A DNA stretch of 64,000 nucleotides from Pelagovum sp. HNIBRBA483 (GCF_040931995.1 NZ_CP162412.1:2170001-2234000), one strand, 5' to 3'; positions 1 to 9,875 are shown, counted from the stretch's first letter. Translations and numbers: made by a program. Notes: generated from the letters alone by a model not told the origin.

Positions 1-1397
1 TCGATGCCGAGGGCAACGAATACTGCGCCGCGACCGAGGAGGAAGCGCAAGCCAAAGCAGGCGCTGGCGTCGCCCTGACCCGCGACCCTGACGTGCTAGA
101 TACATGGTTCTCTTCCGGCCTTTGGCCCATCGGCACGCTCGGCTGGCCCGAAAAGACGCCGGAGATGGAGAAATACTTCCCCACCGATGTGCTGATCACC
201 GGATTTGACATCCTGTTCTTCTGGGTGGCGCGGATGATGATGATGCAATTGGCCGTCGTCGATCAGGAGCCGTTCCACACGGTCTACCTGCATCAATTGG
301 TGCGGGACGAAAAAGGGCAGAAGATGTCCAAGACCAAGGGCAATGTCATCGACCCGCTTGAAATCATTGATGAATACGGCGCAGACGCACTGCGCTTCAC
401 CAATGCCTCGATGGCGGCGATTGGCGGTGTGCTGAAGCTTTCGAAAGATCGCATTCAGGGCTACCGGAACTTTGGTACCAAGCTATGGAATGCCTGCCGC
501 TTTGCCGAGATGAACGGCGTCTTCGAATCGCATTCAGGCAGCACCGCGATCCCGACCGCCACGCAAACGGTGAACAAGTGGATCATCGGCGAAACCGCCC
601 GCGTGCGCGAAGAGGTGGATGCCGCGCTAGAAGCCTATCGCTTCAACGATGCCGCCAATGCGCTGTACGCCTTTGTTTGGGGTAAGGTCTGTGACTGGTA
701 TGTGGAGTTCTCCAAGCCGCTCCTGATGGATGGATCCGATGCTGAGAAGCTGGAAACCCAGCAGACGATGGGCTGGGTGCTGGGTCAATGTCTGGTTCTG
801 CTGCACCCGATCATGCCTTACATTACAGAAGAGCTTTGGGGGCTGATGGGCACACGTTCGAAAATGCTCGTCCATGCGGATTGGCCGAACTATGCCGCTG
901 CCGATCTGGTTGACGCTGCCGCAGACGCGGAGATGAACTGGGCGATTTCGCTGATCGAAGGTGTGCGTTCTGCCCGCGCCCAGATGAACGTGCCGGTGGG
1001 TCTGCGCATTCCGGTGCTGCAACTGGATGCGGACGATGCCGCCAAAACCGCGCTTGCCAACAATGAAACCCTGATCAAGCGCCTTGCGCGGATCGAAGGG
1101 ATCGACAGCGTCGAGAGCGCCCCGAAAGGCGCGATCACGGTGCCTACGGCGGGTGCAACCTTTGCCCTGCCGCTGGCCGACATCATTGATGTGGACGCTG
1201 AAAAGGCACGCCTATCGAAAGTGCTCGGCAAGCTGGAAAAGGAGCTTGGCGGCCTGCGTGGGCGGTTGAACAACCCCAAATTCGTGGCCTCCGCGCCCGA
1301 AGAGGTGGTCGAAGAAGCCCGCGAGAACCTGCGCCTGCGCGAAGAGGAAGAGGGCCAGCTGAAAGCCGCCCTTGCGCGGCTGGAGGAAATCGGTTGA
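1..1397 (+). CDS. valS: Valine--tRNA ligase, C-terminal part (5' end outside window)
   Basis: This cytosolic class I aminoacyl-tRNA synthetase charges tRNA-Val. The reading frame is open from the window edge, with its first full codon at base 3, so the gene starts upstream and the HIGH motif is not visible. [14 protein letters not shown] block at about bases 90-128 is typical of the ValRS/IleRS/LeuRS group. The KMSKS loop reads KMSKT at bases 321-335, followed by KGNVIDP. The rest is the anticodon-binding domain and a charged C-terminal helical arm (about bases 1190-1390, rich in Glu, Arg and Leu) that forms the coiled coil of ValRS. The stop is TGA, and a strong terminator follows 28 bases downstream. 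The identification is secure; only the 5' end is missing. Confidence 0.97.
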   Translation, partial: DAEGNEYCAATEEEAQAKAGAGVALTRDPDVLDTWFSSGLWPIGTLGWPEKTPEMEKYFPTDVLITGFDILFFWVARMMMMQLAVVDQEPFHTVYLHQLVRDEKGQKMSKTKGNVIDPLEIIDEYGADALRFTNASMAAIGGVLKLSKDRIQGYRNFGTKLWNACRFAEMNGVFESHSGSTAIPTATQTVNKWIIGETARVREEVDAALEAYRFNDAANALYAFVWGKVCDWYVEFSKPLLMDGSDAEKLETQQTMGWVLGQCLVLLHPIMPYITEELWGLMGTRSKMLVHADWPNYAAADLVDAAADAEMNWAISLIEGVRSARAQMNVPVGLRIPVLQLDADDAAKTALANNETLIKRLARIEGIDSVESAPKGAITVPTAGATFALPLADIIDVDAEKARLSKVLGKLEKELGGLRGRLNNPKFVASAPEEVVEEARENLRLREEEEGQLKAALARLEEIG

Positions 1398-1425
1398 TAG
1401 CTGCCCTGCGGATGACCTGAAACAG

Positions 1426-1457
1426 AAGCCCGCGCCACCCGCGCGGGCTTTTTCTTT
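1426..1457 (+). terminator. Rho-independent terminator after valS
   Basis: A perfect 10-bp stem (AAGCCCGCGC, 1426-1435, with GCGCGGGCTT, 1441-1450) and a 5-base loop are followed by a T-rich tract (TTTCTTT). It lies directly downstream of the valS stop and upstream of the aminotransferase gene. Confidence 0.9.
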
Positions 1458-1496
1458 GCTCTTGTTCTGCCGGATTTCTCATGTCTAATTCGCGCC

Positions 1497-2612
1497 ATGA
1501 CACAGAATGATCCCCGCCTGACACCGCTTATCGCCGCCCTGCCCTCGACCATGCCGTTCAATTGCCCCGACGATGTGGAGCGCGCCCTCGAACGCCCTTT
1601 CGCAGCGCGGATCGGGGCCAATGAATGTGGTTTTGGCCCCTCGCCCAAAGCGCTCGAAGCGATCAGCAAAGCTGCGCCCGAGATATGGAAATACGGTGAC
1701 GGTGATTGCCACGATCTGCGCATGGCATTGGCGGACCATCACCAGATCGGGCCTGAGCATATCATGATCGGTGAGGGAATCGACGGCTTGCTGGGCCAGC
1801 TCGTGCGCCTGACCGTGACTGAGGGCACGCCGGTGGTGACGTCGCGCGGCTCCTACCCCACCTTCAACTACCATGTGAAAGGCTATGGCGGGGTGCTGCA
1901 TGAGGTCCCTTATACCGGCGACCACGAAGACCCCGAACGCCTGATTGCCAAGGCCCGCAGCACCGGCGCGCGGCTGATCTATATTTCCAACCCCAACAAC
2001 CCGATGGGGAACTGGCATGATGCGGATGTCATCGCGCGGATGATCTCCGAGGTCCCAGAAGGGGCGTTGTTGATCCTCGATGAAGCCTACTGCGATTTTG
2101 CGCCAGCATCAGCGACCCTGCCCATCGTTCCAGATGATCCGCGCGTGATCCGCATGCGCACCTTCTCAAAGGCCTATGGGCTGGCCGGTCAGCGCGTTGG
2201 TTACGCGATCGGCGCGGTGCCGATTATCTCGGCCTTTGACCGCATCCGAAACCAGTTCGGGGTCAATATGCTCGGTCAGGTCGCCGCGTTGGCCGCGCTT
2301 CATGATCGTGACTGGTATACCAATATCCTTCAATGGACGTCCGAAGCGCGCGCCCGTATCGGCAGCATCGCCGAAGCAAACGGGCTGCGACCGCTGACAT
2401 CCGCCACCAACTTTGTGACCATCGACTGTGGCGCGGATGGTGAGCTGTCAAAACGGATCGTTGCCGAGCTGGGCAAAGACGCAATTTTCATCCGCATGCC
2501 GTTCCAACCGCCGCAGAACCGCTGCATCCGCGTCAGCACAGGCAACGCCGAAGCGCTTGATGCATTCGAGGCTGCGCTTCCTGCCGCATTGGAGCGCGCA
2601 CGCAAAAGTTAA
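1497..2612 (+). CDS. PLP-dependent aminotransferase, histidinol-phosphate aminotransferase-like
   Basis: This 371-residue fold-type I aminotransferase is of the HisC/CobD-like class I/II family. The PLP aspartate region reads LILDEAYCDF. The catalytic lysine is K225 in TFSKAYGLAG, followed by the QRVGYAIG segment, and the C-terminal phosphate-binding Arg lies in NRCIRVSTG. These features fit transfer of an amino group between a phosphorylated or amino-acid substrate and a 2-oxo acid in the cytosol. No his genes are nearby, so it may be a paralogue with another substrate rather than the biosynthetic HisC. It appears monocistronic, between the valS terminator and a short membrane ORF. Confidence 0.85.
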   Translation: MTQNDPRLTPLIAALPSTMPFNCPDDVERALERPFAARIGANECGFGPSPKALEAISKAAPEIWKYGDGDCHDLRMALADHHQIGPEHIMIGEGIDGLLGQLVRLTVTEGTPVVTSRGSYPTFNYHVKGYGGVLHEVPYTGDHEDPERLIAKARSTGARLIYISNPNNPMGNWHDADVIARMISEVPEGALLILDEAYCDFAPASATLPIVPDDPRVIRMRTFSKAYGLAGQRVGYAIGAVPIISAFDRIRNQFGVNMLGQVAALAALHDRDWYTNILQWTSEARARIGSIAEANGLRPLTSATNFVTIDCGADGELSKRIVAELGKDAIFIRMPFQPPQNRCIRVSTGNAEALDAFEAALPAALERARKS

Positions 2613-2660
2613 GTGGCATTTTAACCCGCTGGGCTAGGATTATGGCAGAAGAGGTCTGCC

Positions 2661-2846
2661 ATGTCGTCAACACCGCGCCGCGTCGAAGATTTTACAACGC
2701 CATTTCTCGTCACCACTGGCGTGACGTTGTTCTTTGCGCTGTGGACCCTCGCGGCGCTTGGCGGCTTCCCTGCGGTGCTGATTGCGGCGCTCACTGTTGA
2801 CCGTTTGATTTCCCTAATCGGGGCAAGGCGCGCGCAACGCCGTTGA
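2661..2846 (+). CDS. Small hypothetical membrane protein (61 aa)
   Basis: This is a short ORF with an AGAAGAGG ribosome-binding site about 8 bases before its ATG. The product has one long hydrophobic stretch (about residues 14-46, possibly one or two membrane helices) and a basic C-terminus ending GARRAQRR, which fits a positive-inside anchor. I recognise no family. Its 3' end overlaps the convergent aminotransferase by 33 bases, which slightly weakens the call. The good ribosome-binding site and the hydrophobic, positive-inside pattern support it. Confidence 0.45.
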   Translation: MSSTPRRVEDFTTPFLVTTGVTLFFALWTLAALGGFPAVLIAALTVDRLISLIGARRAQRR

Positions 2847-4016
2847 GATCACGTCACCGGCAGCAGCAGCCCCGCCCCGCCCATGCGGGATACCAAGCGC
2901 GGTAAGCCCTGCTTCCATCGTACCGAGCGCACCGAGGATCATATGGGCATTCACATGGCCCATGTGGCCCACCCTGAGGTAATCCTCCTCCGGATGCCGC
3001 CCCAACCCGATCCCGAGCGTGAGGCCTGCCTGATGTTCGCACCATTTCCGCAGCTTGGTTGCCGCGCCACCGCCCATGCGTATCGAGGTGACGGCATGCG
3101 AACGCTGGTTCGCATCCGCAACGTTCAAGGCGATATCGCCACTTTTGCCCCAGCACTCTACCGCCGCCCAAACAGCCCGCGCCAAGATCTCATGACGCTG
3201 CCAGACATGCGGCAGGCCTTCCTCTTGGATCATGTTCACTGCTTCCCGCAGGGCAAACAGCTGGTGCGTCGGGGCTGTGCCATCCCAGTATTCGTAGAAC
3301 AATTCAGGCTTCGCACGCGGGCGCCAATCCCAATATCGGGTCGCACAATCGGCATGCTCCCGCCGCGCATCAGCACGGTCATTGAACCAGACGAATCCCA
3401 TTCCCGGCGGCGCCATCAGGCCTTTCTGCGAGGCGGCTAAGAGCACATCGACACCCCATGCATCCATCTCGATCCGGTCGCAGCCGAAGGAGGCGATCGC
3501 ATCGAGCATGAGGAGCGCCGGATGCGACAGCTCATCAAGCACCGCGCGCAACGGCGGCACCGCGCTGCGCAAGCCCGTCGAGGTATCCACATGCACCGTC
3601 AACACGGCAGCAATTTCGTGTTCTTTGTCCTGCGCCAATCGCGCCCGCAGCCGCGCCGGATCAATCGTTTCATGTTCGCCAAAATTGATGATTTCGGCAT
3701 CCAGCCCCATGCCACGGGCCATTTCTTCCCAGCCAAACCCGAACCGCCCCGTGACCAGCACCAACACCTTATCACCGCGCGACATCGTGTTGGCGAGCGA
3801 CGCCTCCCAAAGACCGTGCCCATTAGAGATATACATCGCCAAATGCCCCTCTGTCCCTGCAAGGCGCTTCAGATCGGGGACGAGACTGGCCGTGATATCG
3901 GGCAGTTTGCCTTCGTAGATGTTTGGTGATGGCTGCACCATAGCCCGCAAGACCCGCTCGGGCAGAACAGACGGACCGGGAATAGCGAGGTAGGATACGC
4001 CTTGGGAAAGCGACAT
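2814..4016 (-). CDS. PLP-dependent alanine/serine--glyoxylate aminotransferase family protein
   Basis: This 400-residue class V aminotransferase belongs to the alanine-glyoxylate/serine-glyoxylate/PucG-like group. The N-terminal IPGPSVLPERV motif, the LMLDAIASFGCD segment and the PLP lysine K198 in AASQKGLMAPPGMGF are characteristic. The start at 4016 is chosen for the GGAG site 6-10 bases upstream and because MSLSQG leads straight into the conserved N-terminus; a longer open frame upstream lacks family similarity. Likely substrates are glyoxylate or 2-oxo acids paired with Ala, Ser or ureidoglycine, which cannot be resolved here. It is divergent from the ABC exporter gene, with 122 bases between them. 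Confidence 0.85.
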   Translation of the reverse strand: MSLSQGVSYLAIPGPSVLPERVLRAMVQPSPNIYEGKLPDITASLVPDLKRLAGTEGHLAMYISNGHGLWEASLANTMSRGDKVLVLVTGRFGFGWEEMARGMGLDAEIINFGEHETIDPARLRARLAQDKEHEIAAVLTVHVDTSTGLRSAVPPLRAVLDELSHPALLMLDAIASFGCDRIEMDAWGVDVLLAASQKGLMAPPGMGFVWFNDRADARREHADCATRYWDWRPRAKPELFYEYWDGTAPTHQLFALREAVNMIQEEGLPHVWQRHEILARAVWAAVECWGKSGDIALNVADANQRSHAVTSIRMGGGAATKLRKWCEHQAGLTLGIGLGRHPEEDYLRVGHMGHVNAHMILGALGTMEAGLTALGIPHGRGGAAAAGDVISTALRAPCPD

Positions 4017-4138
4017 TTCAGCTCCTGTAGCAATGCGCGAGGCGGACGTTAGCTTTTTTATGGATGGCGTCAATCGTGCGCCGCTTGCCCCGCCTCGGAG
4101 CAGCAGATAGACCAAGACGGACCGATTAGGAAAGCCAG

Positions 4139-5938
4139 ATGTCCGACACCGCAAATCCCCCCGAACAGCCGCGCATTTCGGCCCGCGCACTCTTTGGCTG
4201 GCTATGGCGCGGTTACTTGCGGAAGTACAAGCTGCCGCTCGGGATTTCGGTATTCCTGATGATGCTCGAAGGCTCGATGCTGGGCCTGTTAAGCATCGTA
4301 ATGAAGCCGATGTTCGACGATGTTTTCGTCAATGGCGACTCCTCGGCGCTATGGCCGGTGGGGCTGACGATCCTTGCCATCTTTACCGTGCGGGCATTCA
4401 GTTCCGTAGGCCAGCAAGTGCTTCTAACGCGTGTCAACGAAAGCACAGCCGCTGATATACGCGCCGCTTTGCTACGGCATTTGATGCGATTGGAGATCGC
4501 CTTCCACCAGACCAACCCACCCGGCTACCTCATCGAGCGGGTGCAGGGCGATGTCCAATCCATTGGCACCGTCTGGACGGGCATCGTTCAAGGGATTAGC
4601 CGCGACGCCGTCGCGGTGCTCTGGCTCTTTGGTGTGGCGCTTTGGGTCGATTGGAAATGGACTGTCGCGGCGCTGATTGGCATCCCGCTCTTGATTGCGC
4701 CCTCGCTGTTGGCGCAAGCCTATGTCCGCAAACGTGCGCGGGATGCACGCGAAGTGGCGGGCAATATGTCAACGCGGCTCGACGAGGTGTTTCACGGCAT
4801 CGCCCCGATCAAGCTCAACGCGCTGGAAGACTATCAGGCCCGCCGCTACGAACGCTTGATCCGGTCGCGCGTGGTGGCAGAGGTACGGGCGGCTTTCGGG
4901 CGGGCATCTATCCCCGGCTTGATCGATCTGATGACCGGCGTGGGCTTCCTCTTTGTGCTGCTTTACGGCGGCAAACAGATCATCGAAGGCAGCAAAACCG
5001 TTGGCGAGTTCATGGCATTTTTCACGGCAATGGCCTTGGCCTTTGAACCGCTCAGGCGGCTTGGCGATATCTCGGGTCTGATTCAAGCGGCAGCGGCGGG
5101 TATCGAGCGCATACTAGCAATTTTCGAGACTGAGCCGGCGCTGAAAGAGCCTGCGAAGCCGGTCGCAACACCGACAGGCGCACCCGAGGTTGCGTTCAAA
5201 GATGTTACGCTCTCCTACGGAGATCATGCGGTTCTGCGCGGGCTGAGCTTTATCGCTGAGGCGGGCAAAACCACGGCACTTGTCGGTGCATCGGGTGCTG
5301 GCAAGAGCACGGTGTTCCACGCACTGACGCGGCTGATCGAACCACAATCGGGCCAAATCACCGTCGGCGGCGAACCTGCCAATTCGCTTCGTCTGGCTGA
5401 TCTCCGCGCGCTTGTTTCGGTGGTATCGCAGGACGCGGCGCTGTTTGATGAAACCGTGCGCGAAAACATTCTGCTCGGGCGCAGGGATATCGCGCCAGAG
5501 CACCTCGAGCGGGTGCTCAAGGCTGCGCATGTCGCGGACTTCCTGCCCAACCTGCCGAACGGCCTCGACAGCCCCGCTGGGCCGCGCGGATCGAACCTTT
5601 CCGGCGGGCAAAGGCAACGCATCGCCATCGCGCGTGCGCTGCTCCGTGATACCCCGATCCTGCTCTTGGATGAGGCGACCTCTGCGCTTGATACCCGTTC
5701 CGAGGCAATCGTGCAGGAGGCGCTTGAGACGCTGGCCGAAGGCCGTACCACGCTCGTTATCGCGCATCGCCTCTCCACCGTGCGTAACGCTAACAAAATC
5801 ATCGTGATGGATCGTGGACAGGTGATTGACCAAGGCAGCCATGAAGCGCTTTTGGCACGCGGCGGCGCGTATCGGGAATTACACAGCCTCCAGTTCGATG
5901 ATCGTGGCGAAAAAAGCGGCGCCGGGGATGAAGTCTAG
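4139..5938 (+). CDS. ABC exporter, fused permease and ATPase (MsbA-like)
   Basis: This 599-residue half-transporter has an N-terminal six-helix ABC transmembrane domain (about residues 20-320) and a C-terminal nucleotide-binding domain. Walker A is GASGAGKST (383-391), the signature LSGGQ is at 487-491 and Walker B ends at D511-E512 (LLLDEATSAL), followed by an AHRLST switch. It should work as a homodimer in the inner membrane, exporting a lipid, peptide or drug. The family (MsbA, LapB, multidrug) does not let me name the substrate. It is transcribed divergently from the aminotransferase and is followed 45 bases later by ygfZ. Confidence 0.9.
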   Translation: MSDTANPPEQPRISARALFGWLWRGYLRKYKLPLGISVFLMMLEGSMLGLLSIVMKPMFDDVFVNGDSSALWPVGLTILAIFTVRAFSSVGQQVLLTRVNESTAADIRAALLRHLMRLEIAFHQTNPPGYLIERVQGDVQSIGTVWTGIVQGISRDAVAVLWLFGVALWVDWKWTVAALIGIPLLIAPSLLAQAYVRKRARDAREVAGNMSTRLDEVFHGIAPIKLNALEDYQARRYERLIRSRVVAEVRAAFGRASIPGLIDLMTGVGFLFVLLYGGKQIIEGSKTVGEFMAFFTAMALAFEPLRRLGDISGLIQAAAAGIERILAIFETEPALKEPAKPVATPTGAPEVAFKDVTLSYGDHAVLRGLSFIAEAGKTTALVGASGAGKSTVFHALTRLIEPQSGQITVGGEPANSLRLADLRALVSVVSQDAALFDETVRENILLGRRDIAPEHLERVLKAAHVADFLPNLPNGLDSPAGPRGSNLSGGQRQRIAIARALLRDTPILLLDEATSALDTRSEAIVQEALETLAEGRTTLVIAHRLSTVRNANKIIVMDRGQVIDQGSHEALLARGGAYRELHSLQFDDRGEKSGAGDEV

Positions 5939-5983
5939 GCCGCGCCGACCTATATCGCGAGTCAAAGGCCGATGAGGGAAAAC

Positions 5984-6727
5984 ATGGAAAGCCGAACTGT
6001 TTTGGCCATCTATGGCAAAGACCGCGAAACGTTCCTGCAGGGGCTCGTCACCAATGATGTGACGAAAGCCCTGCCGGAGAAGGATGGCATTTGCTATGCG
6101 GCGCTGCTGTCCCCGCAAGGTAAGTTCATCGCGGATTTCTTCCTGATCGGGCGGGAAGATCATATCTTGCTCGATGTCGCCAGCGACGTGGCGCCTGCCT
6201 TGGCGCAGCGGTTGTCGATGTACAAACTGCGGGCCGATGTGCGGATCGAGGAAACCAGTCTGGTCGTCTCCCGTGGGTGCGGCATCGCTCCTGAAACGGC
6301 GCTCACCGATCCCCGCCACCCAGACCTTGGCTGGAGGGACTATGCGCATGACGACCATTCCGACGATACCGATTTCGAGGCCTTGCGCGTGCGCCTTGCC
6401 GTGCCCGAAATGGGCGCGGAACTCTCTGGAGAGAGCTACATCCTCGAAATGGGATTCGAGCGGCTCAACGGCGTCGATTTCCGCAAAGGATGCTATGTCG
6501 GGCAGGAAGTCACGGCTCGTATGCACCACAAGACCGAATTGAAGAAAGGGCTGCGCCGTGTGCGCCTGCATGGGTCAGCGGAAAGCGGCAGCGCGATCAC
6601 CACAGGCGAAAAGATCGTTGGCACTTTGCACAGCATTCACGGGAATGAGGGGCTGGCCTATCTTCGGTTCGACCGCGTTTCAGACAACATGACCGCCGGA
6701 AATGCGCGGGTCGAGATTGCCGACTGA
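5984..6727 (+). CDS. ygfZ: tRNA-modifying/iron-sulfur repair protein YgfZ, folate-binding
   Basis: This 247-residue protein of the GcvT-like folate-binding YgfZ family carries the family hallmark KGCYVGQEV, whose Cys is essential in characterised homologues, in its second half. The N-terminal segment reads FLQGLVTNDV. YgfZ supports maturation or repair of certain Fe-S enzymes such as MiaB. An upstream ATG at 5972 is in frame, but GAGGG sits about 8 bases before the ATG at 5984 and the family N-terminus fits the later start. The stop abuts the stop of the convergent SDR gene with no bases between. Confidence 0.9.
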   Translation: MESRTVLAIYGKDRETFLQGLVTNDVTKALPEKDGICYAALLSPQGKFIADFFLIGREDHILLDVASDVAPALAQRLSMYKLRADVRIEETSLVVSRGCGIAPETALTDPRHPDLGWRDYAHDDHSDDTDFEALRVRLAVPEMGAELSGESYILEMGFERLNGVDFRKGCYVGQEVTARMHHKTELKKGLRRVRLHGSAESGSAITTGEKIVGTLHSIHGNEGLAYLRFDRVSDNMTAGNARVEIAD

Positions 6728-7489
6728 TCAACTGCCGATCTGCGGATCAGGGTTGACCGTGTGGCCGTCAACAGGGATCGACTGCCCCGAAATCCGCGCC
6801 GCCGCATCGGAGGCAAGGAACACCGCGACGGCAGCAATATCTTCAGCTGTGACCCATGTTCTAAGCGACGTTCCGCTGGCGTAACCTTCATAAACCGCAT
6901 CGCGTGTCATGCCCTTGGCGGTGGCTTCTGCCTCAAGCACCCGCTCCATGCGCGGCCCTTCCACCGCACCGGGAAGGATCGCGTTAGCGCGGATGCCAAA
7001 CGCCCCCAATTCCATCGCGGCGGTTTTCATCAGGCCGATGATCGCCCATTTCGCGGCCGAGTACGGGCTGCGATAGGGGTAGCCGTACATCCCCGCCGTA
7101 GAGGAGGTGAAGATCACCGCGCCCTTTCCAGCTGCTTTCATCATTGGCGCAGCATGTTTGAGCGTCAGAAACGCCCCGTCGAGTGTCACAGCCGTACATG
7201 CGCGCCAATCTTCCAGCGCGACATCCTCGATCGCGGCGGTCGGGCCTTTGGTGCCCGCATTCACGCATAAGGCGTCCAAGCCACCTTTTGCAGCGATCTC
7301 GGCCATGAAGGTCGATATCTGCGCCTCGTTCGAGACATCAGCCAACCGGCCCTGCCAACCCTCCGGCAATGCGCCCAGCGCGGTCTGGTCCACATCCGTG
7401 ACCCAGACCTCGTAGCCCGCAGCGGCAAAAGCCGCACCCATCGCGTAGCCGATACCGGACGCCCCGCCGGTGATCAGTACCCGTTTCAT
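6728..7489 (-). CDS. SDR family NAD(P)-dependent oxidoreductase
   Basis: This 253-residue classical short-chain dehydrogenase has the cofactor motif TGGASGIG (7-14), NAG at 77-79, Ser130 and the YxxxK pair Tyr143-Lys147. Its ATG overlaps the stop of the carnitine dehydrogenase gene by 4 bases (ATGA), so it is translationally coupled as the last gene of the carnitine operon. The position suggests a role in quaternary-amine or hydroxy-acid metabolism, for instance an auxiliary 3-hydroxy acid dehydrogenase, but the substrate is inferred only from context. Confidence 0.85.
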   Translation of the reverse strand: MKRVLITGGASGIGYAMGAAFAAAGYEVWVTDVDQTALGALPEGWQGRLADVSNEAQISTFMAEIAAKGGLDALCVNAGTKGPTAAIEDVALEDWRACTAVTLDGAFLTLKHAAPMMKAAGKGAVIFTSSTAGMYGYPYRSPYSAAKWAIIGLMKTAAMELGAFGIRANAILPGAVEGPRMERVLEAEATAKGMTRDAVYEGYASGTSLRTWVTAEDIAAVAVFLASDAAARISGQSIPVDGHTVNPDPQIGS

Positions 7490-8949
7490 CTCTTGCCAAC
7501 GGCTGCGCCAAGCCCTTCGGGGCGTGGCAAATTGGAATGGGCAGCCGCAGCGCGCGCCAAACGCTCGGCAACCACCGGACCGGGCTGCGAGGATTTGCGC
7601 GTCTCTAGGCTCACATGGATCAACATATGCTCGCCGGTTGCCAACAGCCTGTCACCTTCAAACATCTGGTGGAAAAGGTGCATTTTCTTGCCCTCACCCA
7701 GAATACATAACGTCTCGACCCTGATCGTTGCGCCGGCATGAACCTCGTCCACATGGCGGATATGGGTTTCAGCAGTGAAATAGCTGCCTGTGGACTGGAT
7801 GTAATCGCCGTCACAGCCGACCATCATCATGAAACGATCCGTTGCATCCCCAAAAGCCTGAAGATACCGCACCTCATTCATGTGGCCGTTATAATCGGTC
7901 CAATCGAGGGGAACCGCCCGCTCGACCGTGAGAATAGGCTTTGAGAGATCAGCCACATCGTCAAGCTGCGCGGGGATCGGATCAATCTGCTTGTCACGCG
8001 CTTTGAGTAGTGCGCCCGCGCCCCAATCCTGTGCCTTCAACCCACGCAGGATCGAAACGAGGTTGTTGTCACGAATGCGCTCCAACTCGCGGATGGAATG
8101 ATGGCCTGATTGCGCGTCTGATTGACCAGCAATCGCGTCGATCAGCTCATCCGTCAGATCAGGTACATCCATCAGTTTTGTCCATGGCCACTCCAAGCAA
8201 GGACCGAACTGGGCGATGAAGTGGCGCATGCCCGCCTCGCCGCCTGCAACGCGATAAGTCTCGAAGAGACCCATCTGCGCCCAGCGCAAGCCAAAGCCGT
8301 AACGGATCGCGTTGTCGATCTCTTCGGTGGTGGCGATGCCGTCATTTATCAGCCAGAGTGCCTCGCGCCAGACGGCTTCCAAAAAGCGGTCAGCGATATG
8401 GGCATCGATCTCGCGCTTGAGGTGGAGCGGGTACATCCCGATCCCTTGCAGCACATCCTTTGCCTGCTGCACCACCTCCGGCGCATTGGCCTCGGTGGTC
8501 ACGAGTTCGACCAACGGCAGCAGATAGACGGGGTTGAACGGGTGCGTGACGACGATCTGTTCAGGACGCGATGCGCAGCCTTGCAGCTCGGATGGCTTGA
8601 AGCCGGAGGTGGACGAGCCGATCACCGCGTCAGGCGCGCAATGGGCCTGCAAGGTCTGATAGACCTTTTGCTTCAGTTCCAAGCGTTCGGGCACGCTTTC
8701 CTGAATATAGATCGCCCCATCAACCGCCTCTGACATCGTCTCGTGGAAGGAGAGCTTTCCCTCCGCAGGCATCGCCACATCCGACAATCCGGGCAGCGAG
8801 CGGCGGGCATTGGCGAGCACCTCGCCGATCTTCCTTTCGGCTTCAGGGTCAGGGTCGAAAACCCGCACATCCCAACCCGCAAGCAAGAACCGCGCAGCCC
8901 AGCCGCCCCCGATCACGCCCCCGCCAATAATCGCCGCCACTTGTGCCAT
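7486..8949 (-). CDS. lcdH: Bifunctional carnitine 3-dehydrogenase / betainyl-CoA thioesterase
   Basis: This 487-residue two-domain protein has an N-terminal 3-hydroxyacyl-CoA dehydrogenase-type NAD domain (GGGVIGGGWA at about 9-18, then about 50-320 including SSTSGF and THPFNPVYLLPLVE). Its C-terminal hotdog thioesterase domain (about 340-470) has the pattern DYNGHMNE. L-carnitine dehydrogenase oxidises carnitine to 3-dehydrocarnitine. The thioesterase would release glycine betaine from betainyl-CoA. Fusion of the two is known in rhizobia and related alphaproteobacteria. The ATG has AAGGAG upstream. It lies between the BKACE gene and the SDR gene, and all three appear to be one operon under the divergent regulator. 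Confidence 0.88.
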   Translation of the reverse strand: MAQVAAIIGGGVIGGGWAARFLLAGWDVRVFDPDPEAERKIGEVLANARRSLPGLSDVAMPAEGKLSFHETMSEAVDGAIYIQESVPERLELKQKVYQTLQAHCAPDAVIGSSTSGFKPSELQGCASRPEQIVVTHPFNPVYLLPLVELVTTEANAPEVVQQAKDVLQGIGMYPLHLKREIDAHIADRFLEAVWREALWLINDGIATTEEIDNAIRYGFGLRWAQMGLFETYRVAGGEAGMRHFIAQFGPCLEWPWTKLMDVPDLTDELIDAIAGQSDAQSGHHSIRELERIRDNNLVSILRGLKAQDWGAGALLKARDKQIDPIPAQLDDVADLSKPILTVERAVPLDWTDYNGHMNEVRYLQAFGDATDRFMMMVGCDGDYIQSTGSYFTAETHIRHVDEVHAGATIRVETLCILGEGKKMHLFHQMFEGDRLLATGEHMLIHVSLETRKSSQPGPVVAERLARAAAAHSNLPRPEGLGAAVGKR

Positions 8950-8960
8950 TGTCGTTCTCC

Positions 8961-9875
8961 TTAACCGGCAACGGGTGCGCGCTTGGTCAGGCCAAGCTTC
9001 TCGCGCACCTCGGCGGGGCCAATCACGCGGGCGCCGAGGTTTTCGATGATCCCAACGGCGCGTTCGACGAGCTGTTCGTTGGTCGCCAGTACACCTTTGT
9101 CGAGCATAAGATTGTCCTCAAGCCCAACCCGCACGTTGCCACCAGCAAGAATCGATGCCGCAACATAGGGCATCTGGTTCCGGCCCAACGAAAAGGCCGA
9201 GAAGGTCCATTCATCCGGCACATTGTTGACCATCGCCATGAATGTGTTGAGGTCATCAGGCGCACCCCACGGCACCCCCATGCAAAGCTGCACCAGTGCG
9301 TTGGGTTCGAGAATGCCATCCTTCACCAGCTGCTTGGCATACCAAAGATGGCCGGTATCAAATGCCTCGATCTCCGGCTTCACGCCCAGATCGGTCATCA
9401 TCTTGCCCATCGCCTGTAGCATGCCCGGCGTGTTGGTCATCACATAATCCGCTTCGGCAAAGTTCATCGTGCCGCAATCGAGCGTGCAGATTTCGGGCAG
9501 ACATTCCGCCACATGCGCCACGCGCTCTTCTGCGCTGGCCATATCGGTGCCTGCGGCGGGCGGCAGCGGCTTGTCGACACCGCCAAACACAATATCGCCC
9601 CCCATGCCGGCTGTCAGGTTCAACACGACATCGACCGCTGAATCGCGGATGCGATCAGTCACTTCGCGGAAATACGCCAAATTGCGGCTCGGGGTGCCTG
9701 TCTCGGGGTCGCGCACATGGCAATGAACGACCGCTGCACCTGCCTTTGCTGCCGCAATGGCGCTATCGGCAATCTCTTTCGGGCTGCGCGGCACATGCGG
9801 GCTGCGGTCTTGGGTGGATCCGGATCCGGTGACGGCACAGGTGATGAATACGTCGCGGTTCATTTGCAATGGCAT
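8961..9875 (-). CDS. BKACE family 3-keto acid cleavage enzyme (probable dehydrocarnitine cleavage enzyme)
   Basis: This 304-residue member of the DUF849/BKACE family is a zinc TIM-barrel that condenses a beta-keto acid with acetyl-CoA to give acetoacetate and a new acyl-CoA. The zinc-binding HCHVRDP motif (His51, His53) and the later GLEDN motif are present. Next to carnitine dehydrogenase, the expected reaction is 3-dehydrocarnitine plus acetyl-CoA to betainyl-CoA plus acetoacetate. The start at 9875 has AAGGAG seven bases upstream; an in-frame extension to 9905 has no such site. It is the first gene of the leftward carnitine operon, 11 bases before lcdH. Confidence 0.88.
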   Translation of the reverse strand: MPLQMNRDVFITCAVTGSGSTQDRSPHVPRSPKEIADSAIAAAKAGAAVVHCHVRDPETGTPSRNLAYFREVTDRIRDSAVDVVLNLTAGMGGDIVFGGVDKPLPPAAGTDMASAEERVAHVAECLPEICTLDCGTMNFAEADYVMTNTPGMLQAMGKMMTDLGVKPEIEAFDTGHLWYAKQLVKDGILEPNALVQLCMGVPWGAPDDLNTFMAMVNNVPDEWTFSAFSLGRNQMPYVAASILAGGNVRVGLEDNLMLDKGVLATNEQLVERAVGIIENLGARVIGPAEVREKLGLTKRAPVAG

